Shown piece after piece: positions 1 through 6,696 of a stretch of 8,552 nucleotides of DNA. Below the pieces are notes generated by a model. The model ran no database searches and was not told the origin of the DNA. It saw only the letters and a list, made by a program, of their open reading frames with translations. The translations under genes were made by a program, and so were the position numbers. The stretch is from Gammaproteobacteria bacterium (lineage in GTDB: Bacteria; Pseudomonadota; Gammaproteobacteria; Pseudomonadales; Halomonadaceae), in the NCBI GenBank assembly GCA_023485185.1, contig JAMCZP010000234.1:1-8552 (forward strand), written 5' to 3'. Position 1 is the first letter of the stretch; each line of letters begins with the position of its first letter.

Positions 1-1
1 T

Positions 2-994
2 TTACTTAGTGTGGCCAAACTCGCAGGCGTATCCCGAGCGACAGCAGCGCGGGCTTTTTCAAGTCCCGATTTGGTACGCCCGGCCACCCGTGAAAAAGTG
101 TTTAGTGCAGCGAAGAAGTTGGCGTTTAGACCCAACAAAATCGCCCAGCAGCTGCGCTCGCAAGCGACACAGATGATTGGTGTGATGGTGCCCACCCTTG
201 ATAACCCGGTGTTCGCCGAACAGCTTCAAGCCATGGAAGTCACAGCCAGGGCCGCGGGTTATTCACTGATTGTGACCACCAGCGAGTACGCCCCCAGCCG
301 TGAACAACACATTGTTGAGGAGATGTTGCGCCAGCGCGTGGATGGCCTGGTACTTACCGTGGCCGAAGCCGACAACAGTGTAGTGCTGGACAAGCTGCGC
401 TTGGAAACTACCCCCTGCTTACTGGTCTATAACCCACCGGGCAATAGTGGCTTCCCTTCGATTAGCGTTGATAACCATGCCGCTAGCGCTGATGCCGCCC
501 GACATTTAATCACACAGGGGCATGAGCGGACTGGCATGGTGGCTGGCCCACTGCTTCAGTCAGACCGCGCCCGCCAACGCTATGAGGGCTATTGCCAGGC
601 TATGCAGGAGGCTGGGTTGACTGCCCATCCATTAATTGAGATGGCCCTCCATACCCAAGCCGACCTGGCAATCCTGAGGTCTGCGCTGCAAGGACCAGAC
701 GCTCTCACGGCGGTGATTTGTACCAACGATCTGCTCGCCATCAGCCTGATGGGTGAGCTTCAGCGTGGCGGTTTTAGCGTGCCTGGCGATCTTTCCGTGA
801 TGGGCTTTGATGGTATTGCCCTAGGCCAGCATCTCTACCCCTCGCTATGCACTATTGAGCAACCCCGCGCCGATATCGGCCGCACCGCGGTTCACACCTT
901 GTTAGCCATGATTCGGGGAGAAAACTGCATGCCCGCTCCCCTGCCCCACGCTTTGCGTCAGGGCGAAAGTGTCGGAACCCCGACATCCCGTTAG
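2..994 (+). CDS. LacI-family transcriptional regulator, 5' end outside window
   Basis: This is a DNA-binding regulator with a periplasmic-binding-protein-like sensor domain, probably a repressor of the transporter genes behind it. Numbering from the GTG at 11, residues 1-24 (AKLAGVSRATAARAF) are the recognition part of the LacI helix-turn-helix. Residues 40-50 (RPNKIAQQLRS) are the hinge helix that enters the minor groove. Residues 54-327 are the effector-binding domain, with the family landmarks IGVMVP, CTNDLLA and VMGFDGI. Family members normally carry several more residues before VAKLAGVS, and the frame is open to the window edge (codons from position 2 read LLS), so the true start most likely lies upstream. 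The GTG at 11 is a fallback start with no visible ribosome site. The stop is 33 bases before the binding-protein gene with no terminator between, so the regulator is probably cotranscribed with its targets. Effector and operator cannot be seen. Confidence 0.93.
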   Translation, partial: LLSVAKLAGVSRATAARAFSSPDLVRPATREKVFSAAKKLAFRPNKIAQQLRSQATQMIGVMVPTLDNPVFAEQLQAMEVTARAAGYSLIVTTSEYAPSREQHIVEEMLRQRVDGLVLTVAEADNSVVLDKLRLETTPCLLVYNPPGNSGFPSISVDNHAASADAARHLITQGHERTGMVAGPLLQSDRARQRYEGYCQAMQEAGLTAHPLIEMALHTQADLAILRSALQGPDALTAVICTNDLLAISLMGELQRGGFSVPGDLSVMGFDGIALGQHLYPSLCTIEQPRADIGRTAVHTLLAMIRGENCMPAPLPHALRQGESVGTPTSR

Positions 995-1015
995 TCCACG
1001 TTAGGCACTTTTATT

Positions 1016-1021
1016 GAGGAG
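1016..1021 (+). promoter_or_regulatory. Ribosome binding site of the solute-binding protein gene
   Basis: GAGGAG lies 6 bases before the ATG at 1028 and is a good Shine-Dalgarno match. The 33-base gap after the regulator gene holds this site but no recognisable promoter or operator, which supports readthrough from the regulator. Confidence 0.65.
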
Positions 1022-1027
1022 TAGGAA

Positions 1028-2044
1028 ATGAACTTTAAACGTCTTTATCAAGGGTTAATGGTCACCGCGGTTATTGGAGTATCAGCAAGCGCTGTTGCTC
1101 AAACCAGCAGCAACGCGATCTGCTACAACTGCCCTCCAGAGTGGGCTGACTGGGGCACCCAGTTACGCTTGATTGAACAGGAGACCGGCATTCGCGTGCC
1201 GCAAGATAACAAAAACTCCGGCCAGTCCTTAGCCCAGTTAGTCGCCGAAGCGGGTAGCCCTGTGGCTGACGTTGTCTACTACGGCGTGACCTTTGGTATT
1301 CAGGCCATGGAAGAAGGCGTCGTGACGCCCTATCAGCCTGCCCACTGGGACGAGATACCCGAAGGCCTGAAAGACCCCGAAGGCAACTGGTTTGCCATTC
1401 ACTCGGGCACCCTCGGCTTTATGGTTAACGTAGACGCCCTGGATGGCGCGCCCATCCCCACCTCCTGGGATGATCTCCTCAAGCCTGAGTATCGCGGCAT
1501 GGTGGGCTATCTGGATCCCGCCAGTGCCTTTGTAGGCTATGTGGGAGCCGTGGCGGTTAACCTTGCTATGGGCGGCGATCTTAGCGACTTCACCCCGGCA
1601 ATCGACTACTTCAACGAACTGGCCAATAACGACCCGATTGTGCCGAAGCAGACAAGCTATGCACGGGTGCTCTCAGGCGAGATCCCTATCCTGCTCGATT
1701 ACGACTTTAATGCTTACCGCGCCCGCCACAGCGATGGTGCCAATGTTGAGTTTGTGATTCCTGAAGAGGGCAGCGTGGTGGTGCCCTATGTCATGAGCCT
1801 GGTGAAAGATGGCCCTAACGCCGAGAACGGCCAGCAGGTACTTGATTTCGTGCTCTCAGATCAAGGCCAAGCGGTATGGGCAGACGCCTACCTGCGCCCA
1901 GTTCGCGAAAGCGCCATTTCTGACGAAGCACGCCAACTCTTCCTACCGGATAGCGATTACGCCCGCGCCGAAGCCGTCGACTACACCGCCATGGCGGCGG
2001 CTCAACGTAGCTTCTCTGAGCGCTATTTGTCGGAGGTTCGTTAA
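1028..2044 (+). CDS. ABC transporter periplasmic solute-binding protein (family 1 type)
   Basis: This is the periplasmic receptor that delivers substrate to the permeases encoded next. Residues 1-24 form a Sec signal peptide: basic MNFKR, a hydrophobic core, then AVA before Q25 as the likely cleavage site. There is no lipobox, so it should be a soluble periplasmic protein. The mature part has the two-lobed family 1 pattern of binding proteins for iron, polyamines and 2-aminoethylphosphonate: DNKNSGQSLAQL near the front, ADVVYYGV, a hinge-region TSWDDLLKPEYRG, then LLDYDFNAY and a final YLRPVR. Residues 32-35 (CYNC) are the only cysteines and sit in the first strand/loop, where this fold often touches ligand. 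Its length of 338 is normal for the family. GAGGAG before the ATG fixes the start. The ligand is unknown, and the phosphoesterase at the end of the cluster suggests an organophosphate. Confidence 0.9.
   Translation: MNFKRLYQGLMVTAVIGVSASAVAQTSSNAICYNCPPEWADWGTQLRLIEQETGIRVPQDNKNSGQSLAQLVAEAGSPVADVVYYGVTFGIQAMEEGVVTPYQPAHWDEIPEGLKDPEGNWFAIHSGTLGFMVNVDALDGAPIPTSWDDLLKPEYRGMVGYLDPASAFVGYVGAVAVNLAMGGDLSDFTPAIDYFNELANNDPIVPKQTSYARVLSGEIPILLDYDFNAYRARHSDGANVEFVIPEEGSVVVPYVMSLVKDGPNAENGQQVLDFVLSDQGQAVWADAYLRPVRESAISDEARQLFLPDSDYARAEAVDYTAMAAAQRSFSERYLSEVR
2032..2036 (+). promoter_or_regulatory. Ribosome binding site deciding the first permease start
   Basis: GGAGG lies within the last codons of the binding-protein gene, 10 bases before the ATG at 2047. 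No comparable site precedes the alternative in-frame ATGs at 2107 and 2110. This supports the start at 2047, with translation restarting 2 bases after the upstream stop. Confidence 0.55.
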
Positions 2045-2046
2045 TT

Positions 2047-2943
2047 ATGACAGCGGTATCCAAGCAGCCCTCCGGGGCTGCTTCTTACGTCAATCGTCGA
2101 CCACTGATGATGAGCTCCACACGACGCAAAAACCTAATCGCTCTATTTGCTTTAATGCCTGCACTGGTGATTTTCTGTGCATTTTGGTTGCTGCCTTTTT
2201 CACGTTTGATCGTGATGGGCGCTGAGGCCGATCGGAGTAGCGGCATTAGCGCTTATCTGACCATTCTCACCCATCGTCAATACTTGATCAGCTTAGTCAC
2301 CACCGTGGGAATCTCGCTTGTGGTATCCATCACGGCGGTTGCCATTGCCGGTGTTGCTGGGTTCTTTCTCGCCCGTCAGCATTTTTTTGGTAAGGCCGTG
2401 CTGGTCGCTATTCTCACCTTTCCGCTGGCGTTCCCAGGCGTTGTTGTGGGCTTTCTGGTGATTATGCTGGGTGGCCGCCAAGGTGCGCTGGCGCAGACCA
2501 GTTTATGGCTGTTTGGCGAGCGCTGGATGTTCGCCTATTCACTGGCCGGGCTATTTATTGGCTACCTCTACTTTTCGATTCCGCGCGTTATCACCACCGT
2601 GATGGCTGCCTGCGACAACCTTGACCAAAGCCTTGAAGAGGCGGCTCGTTCGTTAGGCGCTAATACCTGGCAAGTAACCAAAGACGTCATTATTCCGGGG
2701 ATTGCACCCGCGCTGCTTTCGACAGGGGCTATCTGCTTTGCTACTAGTATGGGTGCTTTTGGCACGGCGTTTACCCTGGGCACGCGATTAAGCATTCTTC
2801 CGCTCAATATCTACGGTGAGTTCACCAACTACGCTAACTTCGCCATGGCCGCCGCGCTTTCGGTAGTACTCGGCGTTATCACCTGGGTAGCGTTAAGCCT
2901 GGCCCGCCGATTGGCAGGCGGTAATCTGGGGGCTTCCGCATGA
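2047..2943 (+). CDS. ABC transporter permease, first subunit
   Basis: This inner-membrane subunit forms half of the substrate channel. The 298-residue protein has about six hydrophobic helices: near residues 32-56, 78-106, 115-136, 158-180, 220-245 and 265-288. The cytoplasmic EAA loop that docks on the ATPase is clear: LEEAARSLGAN followed by VIIPGIAP, near residues 197-223. It belongs to the binding-protein-dependent permease family seen in polyamine, iron and 2-aminoethylphosphonate importers. The start at 2047 follows a GGAGG site and lies 2 bases after the previous stop. The first ~20 residues (MTAVSKQPSGAA...) are poorly conserved in character and cover a hairpin, so a later start at 2107 or 2110 (MMSSTRRK) is possible, though it lacks a ribosome site. 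The stop overlaps the next permease in an ATGA. Confidence 0.9.
   Translation: MTAVSKQPSGAASYVNRRPLMMSSTRRKNLIALFALMPALVIFCAFWLLPFSRLIVMGAEADRSSGISAYLTILTHRQYLISLVTTVGISLVVSITAVAIAGVAGFFLARQHFFGKAVLVAILTFPLAFPGVVVGFLVIMLGGRQGALAQTSLWLFGERWMFAYSLAGLFIGYLYFSIPRVITTVMAACDNLDQSLEEAARSLGANTWQVTKDVIIPGIAPALLSTGAICFATSMGAFGTAFTLGTRLSILPLNIYGEFTNYANFAMAAALSVVLGVITWVALSLARRLAGGNLGASA
2062..2083 (+). promoter_or_regulatory. GC-rich hairpin at the binding-protein/permease junction
   Basis: AAGCAGCCC (2062-2070) and GGGCTGCTT (2075-2083) are perfectly complementary, giving a 9 bp stem with the 4-base loop TCCG. The hairpin starts 17 bases after the binding-protein stop and 15 bases into the permease gene if that begins at 2047. 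No run of T follows (CTTACGTC), so it is not a clear intrinsic terminator. Hairpins at this junction in ABC operons are known to protect the binding-protein message or lower permease output. That role is inferred here. Confidence 0.5.
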
Positions 2944-3728
2944 CATCTCGCTTACGCTTCACACTGCAACTGATTTTCACCCTGCTGGTGTGCTTATTTA
3001 TGATTGTGCCCGTTGCCATGTCGGTGATGGCGGGGCTGACCGAGAACTACTTTATTGGCTTGCAGAGTGGCCTAACGCTGCGCTGGGTGAATGAGGTGTG
3101 GCAGCTCTACGCCGATACCATCTGGCTATCGATAAAACTGGCGCTGGCTTGCTTGTTGATTACCATTTTAATTGGCGTGCCCGCCGCCTATGGCCTGCTG
3201 CGCAGCAGGCGCCGCTGGGCCAATGCGATAGAAGAACTACTTCTGTTACCTGTGGCTGTACCCGGCCTCGCCACTGCCCTGGCTCTGCTGCTGGCCTACG
3301 GCAGCTACCGGGAATTTCGTGGCAGCTGGCTATTTATTCTGGTCGGCCATGTGCTGTTTACCCTGCCATTTATGGTGCGTGCAGTGCTCTCCGTGATGCA
3401 AACCGCCAATCTCCCTCAGCTCGAAGAGGCCGCTGCCAGTCTGGGCGCCAACTTCCGCCAACGCTTTTTCGCCGTGGTCGTCCCAAATTGCATGAGTGGC
3501 ATTCTAGCGGGTGCGCTAATGGTCGTTACCCTCTCGATAGGTGAGTTCAACATCACCTGGATGCTGCATACCCCTTTGACGAAAACACTGCCAGTGGGGC
3601 TAGCCGACAGCTACGCCTCAATGCGCCTGGAAATTGGCTCAGCTTACACGCTGATTTTTCTGGTGATGGTGGTGCCGCTGCTGGTGGCTATCCAGTGGGC
3701 AGGCCGATTTACCCGTCAGCGCCGCTAA
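2940..3728 (+). CDS. ABC transporter permease, second subunit
   Basis: This is the partner channel subunit, which together with the first permease makes a heterodimeric membrane core. Its 262 residues contain about six membrane helices, starting with LIFTLLVCLFMIVPVAM and ending with LIFLVMVVPLLVAIQWAG. The EAA loop reads LEEAAASLGANFRQRFFAVV near residues 161-180, followed by PNCMSGILAG. It resembles the PotC/PhnV-type second permease. The ATG overlaps the TGA of the first permease in ATGA, a hallmark of translational coupling and fixed stoichiometry. A 43-base gap with no terminator separates it from the ATPase gene. There is no sign of damage. Confidence 0.9.
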   Translation: MTSRLRFTLQLIFTLLVCLFMIVPVAMSVMAGLTENYFIGLQSGLTLRWVNEVWQLYADTIWLSIKLALACLLITILIGVPAAYGLLRSRRRWANAIEELLLLPVAVPGLATALALLLAYGSYREFRGSWLFILVGHVLFTLPFMVRAVLSVMQTANLPQLEEAAASLGANFRQRFFAVVVPNCMSGILAGALMVVTLSIGEFNITWMLHTPLTKTLPVGLADSYASMRLEIGSAYTLIFLVMVVPLLVAIQWAGRFTRQRR

Positions 3729-3771
3729 CCATCTACTCAAGACACCTACTGGCTTTATCTGAGAGTTTGCT

Positions 3772-4854
3772 ATGAGTTCATCTGTCAGCATTACCCTAAA
3801 CCAATGCAGCCGCACCTTTGCGGGCGGCAACACGGCGCTACAGCCTCTTGATTTAGAAGTTAACGCCGGAGAAACCTTGGTTCTGCTTGGGCCTTCCGGC
3901 TGCGGAAAAACAACTACTCTGCGAATTATTAGCGGCCTGGAAAGCCCTGACAAAGGCGGCCAGGTACTGTTTGGCGAGCGTGATGTCACCGCTCTACCCA
4001 TTGAGAAGCGCGATGTGGGGATGGTATTTCAAAACTATGCGCTGTTTCCCAATATGAGCGTTGCCGACAATATTGCCTACGGGCTAAAAATCCAGCGCTT
4101 GCCGCAGGGCGAGATTGCACATCGGCTGGATGAGGTCATGAGGATGGTCGATTTGCAGGGCTTTGGTGATCGGCGCATCGACGCCCTTTCAGGCGGGCAA
4201 AAGCAGCGCGTCGCCCTCGCCCGTGCAATTGCCGTGCGCCCCAAGGTGCTTCTGTTTGACGAGCCGTTGGCTGCCCTGGACGCCAAACTGCGTGACCGCT
4301 TGCGCATCGAGATTGGCCTGCTGCTGCGCGAGCTGGGCACCACGGCAGTCTACGTTACCCACGACCAGGATGAAGCGATGGCCTTAGGTGATCGCATTGC
4401 AGTGATGCATGCAGGGCGTATTGCTCAATTGGGTACCCCCCAAGAGATTTATCATCAGCCTGCCAATGCGTTTGTGGCGGATTTTATCGGTGCGGTTAAC
4501 TGTCTGGAAGTCATCAGCACACACGCCGATGGAGGGTTAGTGGTACATGGTGGTGAGCTAAACGCGGCCCATTTGCAGGGGGTATCCACTGTCTACTGCC
4601 GACCGGAAGATATCCTGGTGGTGCCCCTTGAACAAGCTGATGTAAGCGGCAAGGTAGTGCAGAGTATTTTCCTTGGCCAAACCCAACGCCTACTTGTGGA
4701 TACTGGTGGCGCTACCCCGCTACAGATTGAAGCCCCCTCGCGCCAGCGCTGGCCAGAGGGCACCGCTATTGGTTTGAAGCTTCCAGCGAATATGCTTTTT
4801 CACCCGGATACCCCTGCTACAACGATTAATGCCAAGGAGATGGCCAATGGCTGA
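3772..4854 (+). CDS. ABC transporter ATP-binding protein with TOBE-like C-terminus
   Basis: This cytoplasmic ATPase powers the importer. All nucleotide-binding motifs are present: Walker A GPSGCGKTT (residues 40-48), Q-loop VFQNYALFP (85-93), signature LSGGQ (139-143), Walker B VLLFDEP (159-165), D-loop ALD (168-170) and switch histidine H197 in VTHDQDEAM. Residues from about 240 to 350 form the C-terminal regulatory region of the PotA/MalK/FbpC type (ADFIGAVNCLEV, YCRPEDI, FLGQTQRLLV). Its length of 360 is typical. A weak GAGAG lies 6-7 bases before the ATG, and no better start exists. It is complete and intact, so the transporter has one binding protein, two permeases and one ATPase gene (presumably used as a dimer). 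Motifs alone do not tell the substrate. Confidence 0.95.
   Translation: MSSSVSITLNQCSRTFAGGNTALQPLDLEVNAGETLVLLGPSGCGKTTTLRIISGLESPDKGGQVLFGERDVTALPIEKRDVGMVFQNYALFPNMSVADNIAYGLKIQRLPQGEIAHRLDEVMRMVDLQGFGDRRIDALSGGQKQRVALARAIAVRPKVLLFDEPLAALDAKLRDRLRIEIGLLLRELGTTAVYVTHDQDEAMALGDRIAVMHAGRIAQLGTPQEIYHQPANAFVADFIGAVNCLEVISTHADGGLVVHGGELNAAHLQGVSTVYCRPEDILVVPLEQADVSGKVVQSIFLGQTQRLLVDTGGATPLQIEAPSRQRWPEGTAIGLKLPANMLFHPDTPATTINAKEMANG
4834..4839 (+). promoter_or_regulatory. Ribosome binding site deciding the phosphodiesterase start
   Basis: AAGGAG lies inside the end of the ATPase gene, 7 bases before the ATG at 4847. It falls downstream of the alternative ATG at 4829, so it rules in favour of 4847. 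Confidence 0.7.
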
Positions 4855-5713
4855 TCACGACTTCACTAACGAGCAATACGTTGCAGATCAAGAATGCCTT
4901 ATCGCACAGATTAGCGACCCGCATATCAAAGCAGGCGGTAAGCTCTCTTATCGCAAGGTAGACACCGCCAACGCCCTGCGCCAAGCGATCAGTACACTTA
5001 ATCAGCTGCAGCCTCGTCCTGACTTGGTGCTGATAAGCGGTGATTTGGTCGATTTTGGGCACCCGGACGAGTACGCCACCTTCAAGCACATCCTGGCTGA
5101 ATTAACGCTGCCCGTGTATTTGATCCCAGGCAATCACGATGACCGCCAGCACTTGCGCGATGCTTTTCCTGAGCACCGCTATCTGTTTCAACACACGGAC
5201 TATTTACAGTGGGTGGTGGATGACTATCCGGTGCGCATAGTGGGGCTCGACTCATCGGTACCCGGTAAACCCCATGGGGAGTTAAGCGATTCAAGCCTCC
5301 AGTGGCTGGATGTAACCCTGGCAGAGCAGCCCGAGAAACCTACCCTGGTGATGGTGCATCACCACCCTTTTGTGAGCGGCATCGACCATATGGATCGCCA
5401 GCCGCTGCAACATGCAAATGCACTAGCGGAAGTGATTGGCAAACACGCCCAGGTAGAGCGCGTGCTCTGCGGACACCTGCACCGTTCGATTCAGGCCCGC
5501 TTCGCTAACACCCTGGCGGTTAGCTGCCCAGGTGTTTCCCATCAGGTTAGCCTGGATCTCACCCCAGATGGGCCTTCCAGCTTTCAACTAGAGCCACCCG
5601 GTTACCTACTGCACCAATGGTCAGCAACTAACGGTATGGTGACCCATCAAGGGTTTATCGAGCACTATCCTGGCCCTTTTCCGTTCTATGACGCTAATGG
5701 GCTAATTGATTAA
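4847..5713 (+). CDS. GpdQ-like cyclic nucleotide/glycerophosphodiester phosphodiesterase (metallophosphoesterase)
   Basis: This is predicted to be a binuclear-metal phosphodiesterase of the class III family that includes GpdQ and CpdA. The metal-binding blocks appear in order in the 288-residue protein: D24-P-H26 (QISDPH), GD66 (SGDLVDFGHP), GN97-H98-D (IPGNHDD), the H171-H173 run (VHHHP) and G-H210-L-H212. The blocks HPDEYATFK, YLIPGNHDD, PGVSHQV and the final HYPGPFPFYD match what I recall of GpdQ, which hydrolyses glycerophosphoethanolamine and similar diesters. CpdA-like cAMP hydrolysis is the main alternative. No signal peptide is present, so it acts in the cytoplasm, after import. The start at 4847 is chosen over 4829 because AAGGAG (4834-4839) sits 7 bases ahead of it. 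It overlaps the ATPase gene by 8 bases, a strong sign that enzyme and transporter work together. Its stop overlaps the convergent alkyltransferase stop by 4 bases. Confidence 0.88.
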   Translation: MADHDFTNEQYVADQECLIAQISDPHIKAGGKLSYRKVDTANALRQAISTLNQLQPRPDLVLISGDLVDFGHPDEYATFKHILAELTLPVYLIPGNHDDRQHLRDAFPEHRYLFQHTDYLQWVVDDYPVRIVGLDSSVPGKPHGELSDSSLQWLDVTLAEQPEKPTLVMVHHHPFVSGIDHMDRQPLQHANALAEVIGKHAQVERVLCGHLHRSIQARFANTLAVSCPGVSHQVSLDLTPDGPSSFQLEPPGYLLHQWSATNGMVTHQGFIEHYPGPFPFYDANGLID

Positions 5714-5721
5714 ACCATTAG
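5694..5721. repeat. Inverted repeat across the convergent stop codons
   Basis: CTAATGG (5694-5700) and CCATTAG (5715-5721) form a 7 bp inverted repeat with a 14-base spacer that contains both stop codons. It is weak and lacks a T-run, but it is the only structure between two converging genes. A bidirectional 3'-end function is possible and unproven. Confidence 0.25.
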
Positions 5722-6567
5722 ACTGGGAGAAAGCGCCGTGTCGTCTATTTGCGCCCACTCCCAGGCTTGTACTATCTGTTTTTTCTCTAAACCCCAGCGG
5801 TATCCGCCTAGGGCGCCGCTTTGTTGAATCACCCGGTGGCAGGGGATCCACAGTGCGATTGGGTTAGCCCCCACCGCATTACCTACTGCACGGGAGGATT
5901 TAGGCGTACCCAATGCATGAGCAATGTGAGAATAACTGGCAAGCTGCCCTTCTGGAATCGTCAGCAGCGCCCGCCAAACCGCAATTTGGAAGTTGGTACC
6001 GGTCACGTGCAGTGACAAAGCGGCAGTCCCTTCTTCGTGCTTAGCAAATAGCTTTTCCACCGCAAAACGGGTGGCATCAGGATTATGGCACAGCGTGCTA
6101 CGCGGCCACTCTTTAGCAAGCCGAGCCAGTAGCTCATCGGCACTGGTGACATCGACAAACCCCATTCGGCAGACACCGCGAGGCGTGACGGCGACGAACA
6201 TGCTGCCTAAAGGTGTTTCATGAACGCCGTAAGCTATTTCCACGCCCTCACCCTGGCGCTTGTACTCACCGGGGGTGACCGCCTCAAGCTGCACAAAGTG
6301 GTCGTAAAGCCGCGAACCGCCGCTAAGCCCTAACGTATGGGCAACATCCAATAGCGAGGTGGACGCTTGCATCAGTTGCTTACCGCGTTCTAACGTCAAT
6401 GCTTGCAAAAAGCGTTTAGGGCTAATACCCACATAACGGCAAAAAATCCGCTGGAAGTGAAAGGCGCTCAAATGAACGTGAGCCGCCACTGTTTCCAAGT
6501 TAGGCTGCGCCGCTGCGTTAGCCACCATATAGGCCATCGCTTTTTCAATTCGGGCATAGTCGTTCAT
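5710..6567 (-). CDS. AraC-type HTH / O6-alkylguanine-DNA alkyltransferase fusion (Ada-like, no methylphosphotriester domain)
   Basis: This is predicted to repair O6-alkylguanine by moving the alkyl group to its own cysteine, and perhaps to act as a transcription regulator. Residues 1-105 are an AraC helix-turn-helix pair: LETVAAHVHLSAFHFQRIF with GISPKRFLQALTLERGKQLM, then LLDVAHTLGLSGGSRLYDHF and VTPGEYK. Residues 110-190 match the ribonuclease-like N-terminal part of alkyltransferases. Residues 191-272 are the catalytic domain, with FQIAVWRALLTIPEGQLASY, SSRAVGNAVGANP and active-site PCHRVI (C243). E. coli Ada has an extra N-terminal domain with a methyl-accepting zinc cysteine. That domain is absent, and at 285 residues the gene looks complete, not truncated. 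The ATG has a modest AAGAGA 7 bases upstream (minus strand 6580-6575). It shares TTAA at 5710-5713 with the stop of the convergent phosphodiesterase gene. Confidence 0.93.
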   Translation of the reverse strand: MNDYARIEKAMAYMVANAAAQPNLETVAAHVHLSAFHFQRIFCRYVGISPKRFLQALTLERGKQLMQASTSLLDVAHTLGLSGGSRLYDHFVQLEAVTPGEYKRQGEGVEIAYGVHETPLGSMFVAVTPRGVCRMGFVDVTSADELLARLAKEWPRSTLCHNPDATRFAVEKLFAKHEEGTAALSLHVTGTNFQIAVWRALLTIPEGQLASYSHIAHALGTPKSSRAVGNAVGANPIALWIPCHRVIQQSGALGGYRWGLEKKQIVQAWEWAQIDDTALSPSLMV

Positions 6568-6609
6568 TGTGTTGTCTCTTTTGCTATCGCATTAAGGACT
6601 GCGCCAATA

Positions 6610-6615
6610 GTTATA
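6610..6615 (-). promoter_or_regulatory. Possible -10 element for the Ada-like gene
   Basis: On the minus strand TATAAC (5 of 6 to consensus) lies about 43 bases before the ATG. The hexamer 17 bases further upstream (GGCGTT) is a poor -35, so the promoter would be weak or activator dependent. The rest of the 129-base gap 6568-6696 shows no convincing terminator. A 7 bp inverted repeat (6640-6646 with 6690-6696) is too far apart to mean much. Confidence 0.3.
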
Positions 6616-6696
6616 CTGCAGCCTAAGCGATGAACGCCTCGTTGCCGACCCGAATCTTGCTCTCTGTTTTCTTGCCTCTATCCCAAGCTGGCAACG

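Noticed and set aside
1539..1757. Short open frame within the binding-protein gene
   Set aside because: It overlaps a clearly real gene in another frame, lacks a convincing ribosome site and has no recognisable protein pattern.
1809..2225. 138-codon open frame across the binding-protein/permease junction
   Set aside because: It overlaps two well supported genes in a different frame and its translation looks non-protein-like, rich in Thr, Arg and Cys.
3193..3210. Perfect 18-base palindrome (GCCTGCTGC/GCAGCAGGC) inside the second permease gene
   Set aside because: It encodes a Leu-Leu-Arg-Ser-Arg stretch with common GC-rich codons and sits in mid-gene, with no promoter nearby. Chance from codon use is the simplest explanation.
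3639..4001. 120-codon minus-strand open frame opposite permease and ATPase
   Set aside because: It is a shadow of the ATPase Walker A region on the other strand, with low-complexity composition (His run) and no family features.
6640..6696. CGTTGCC/GGCAACG inverted repeat as a terminator for the zinc-ribbon gene
   Set aside because: The arms are 43 bases apart and no T-run follows on the minus strand, so a terminator hairpin is unlikely.
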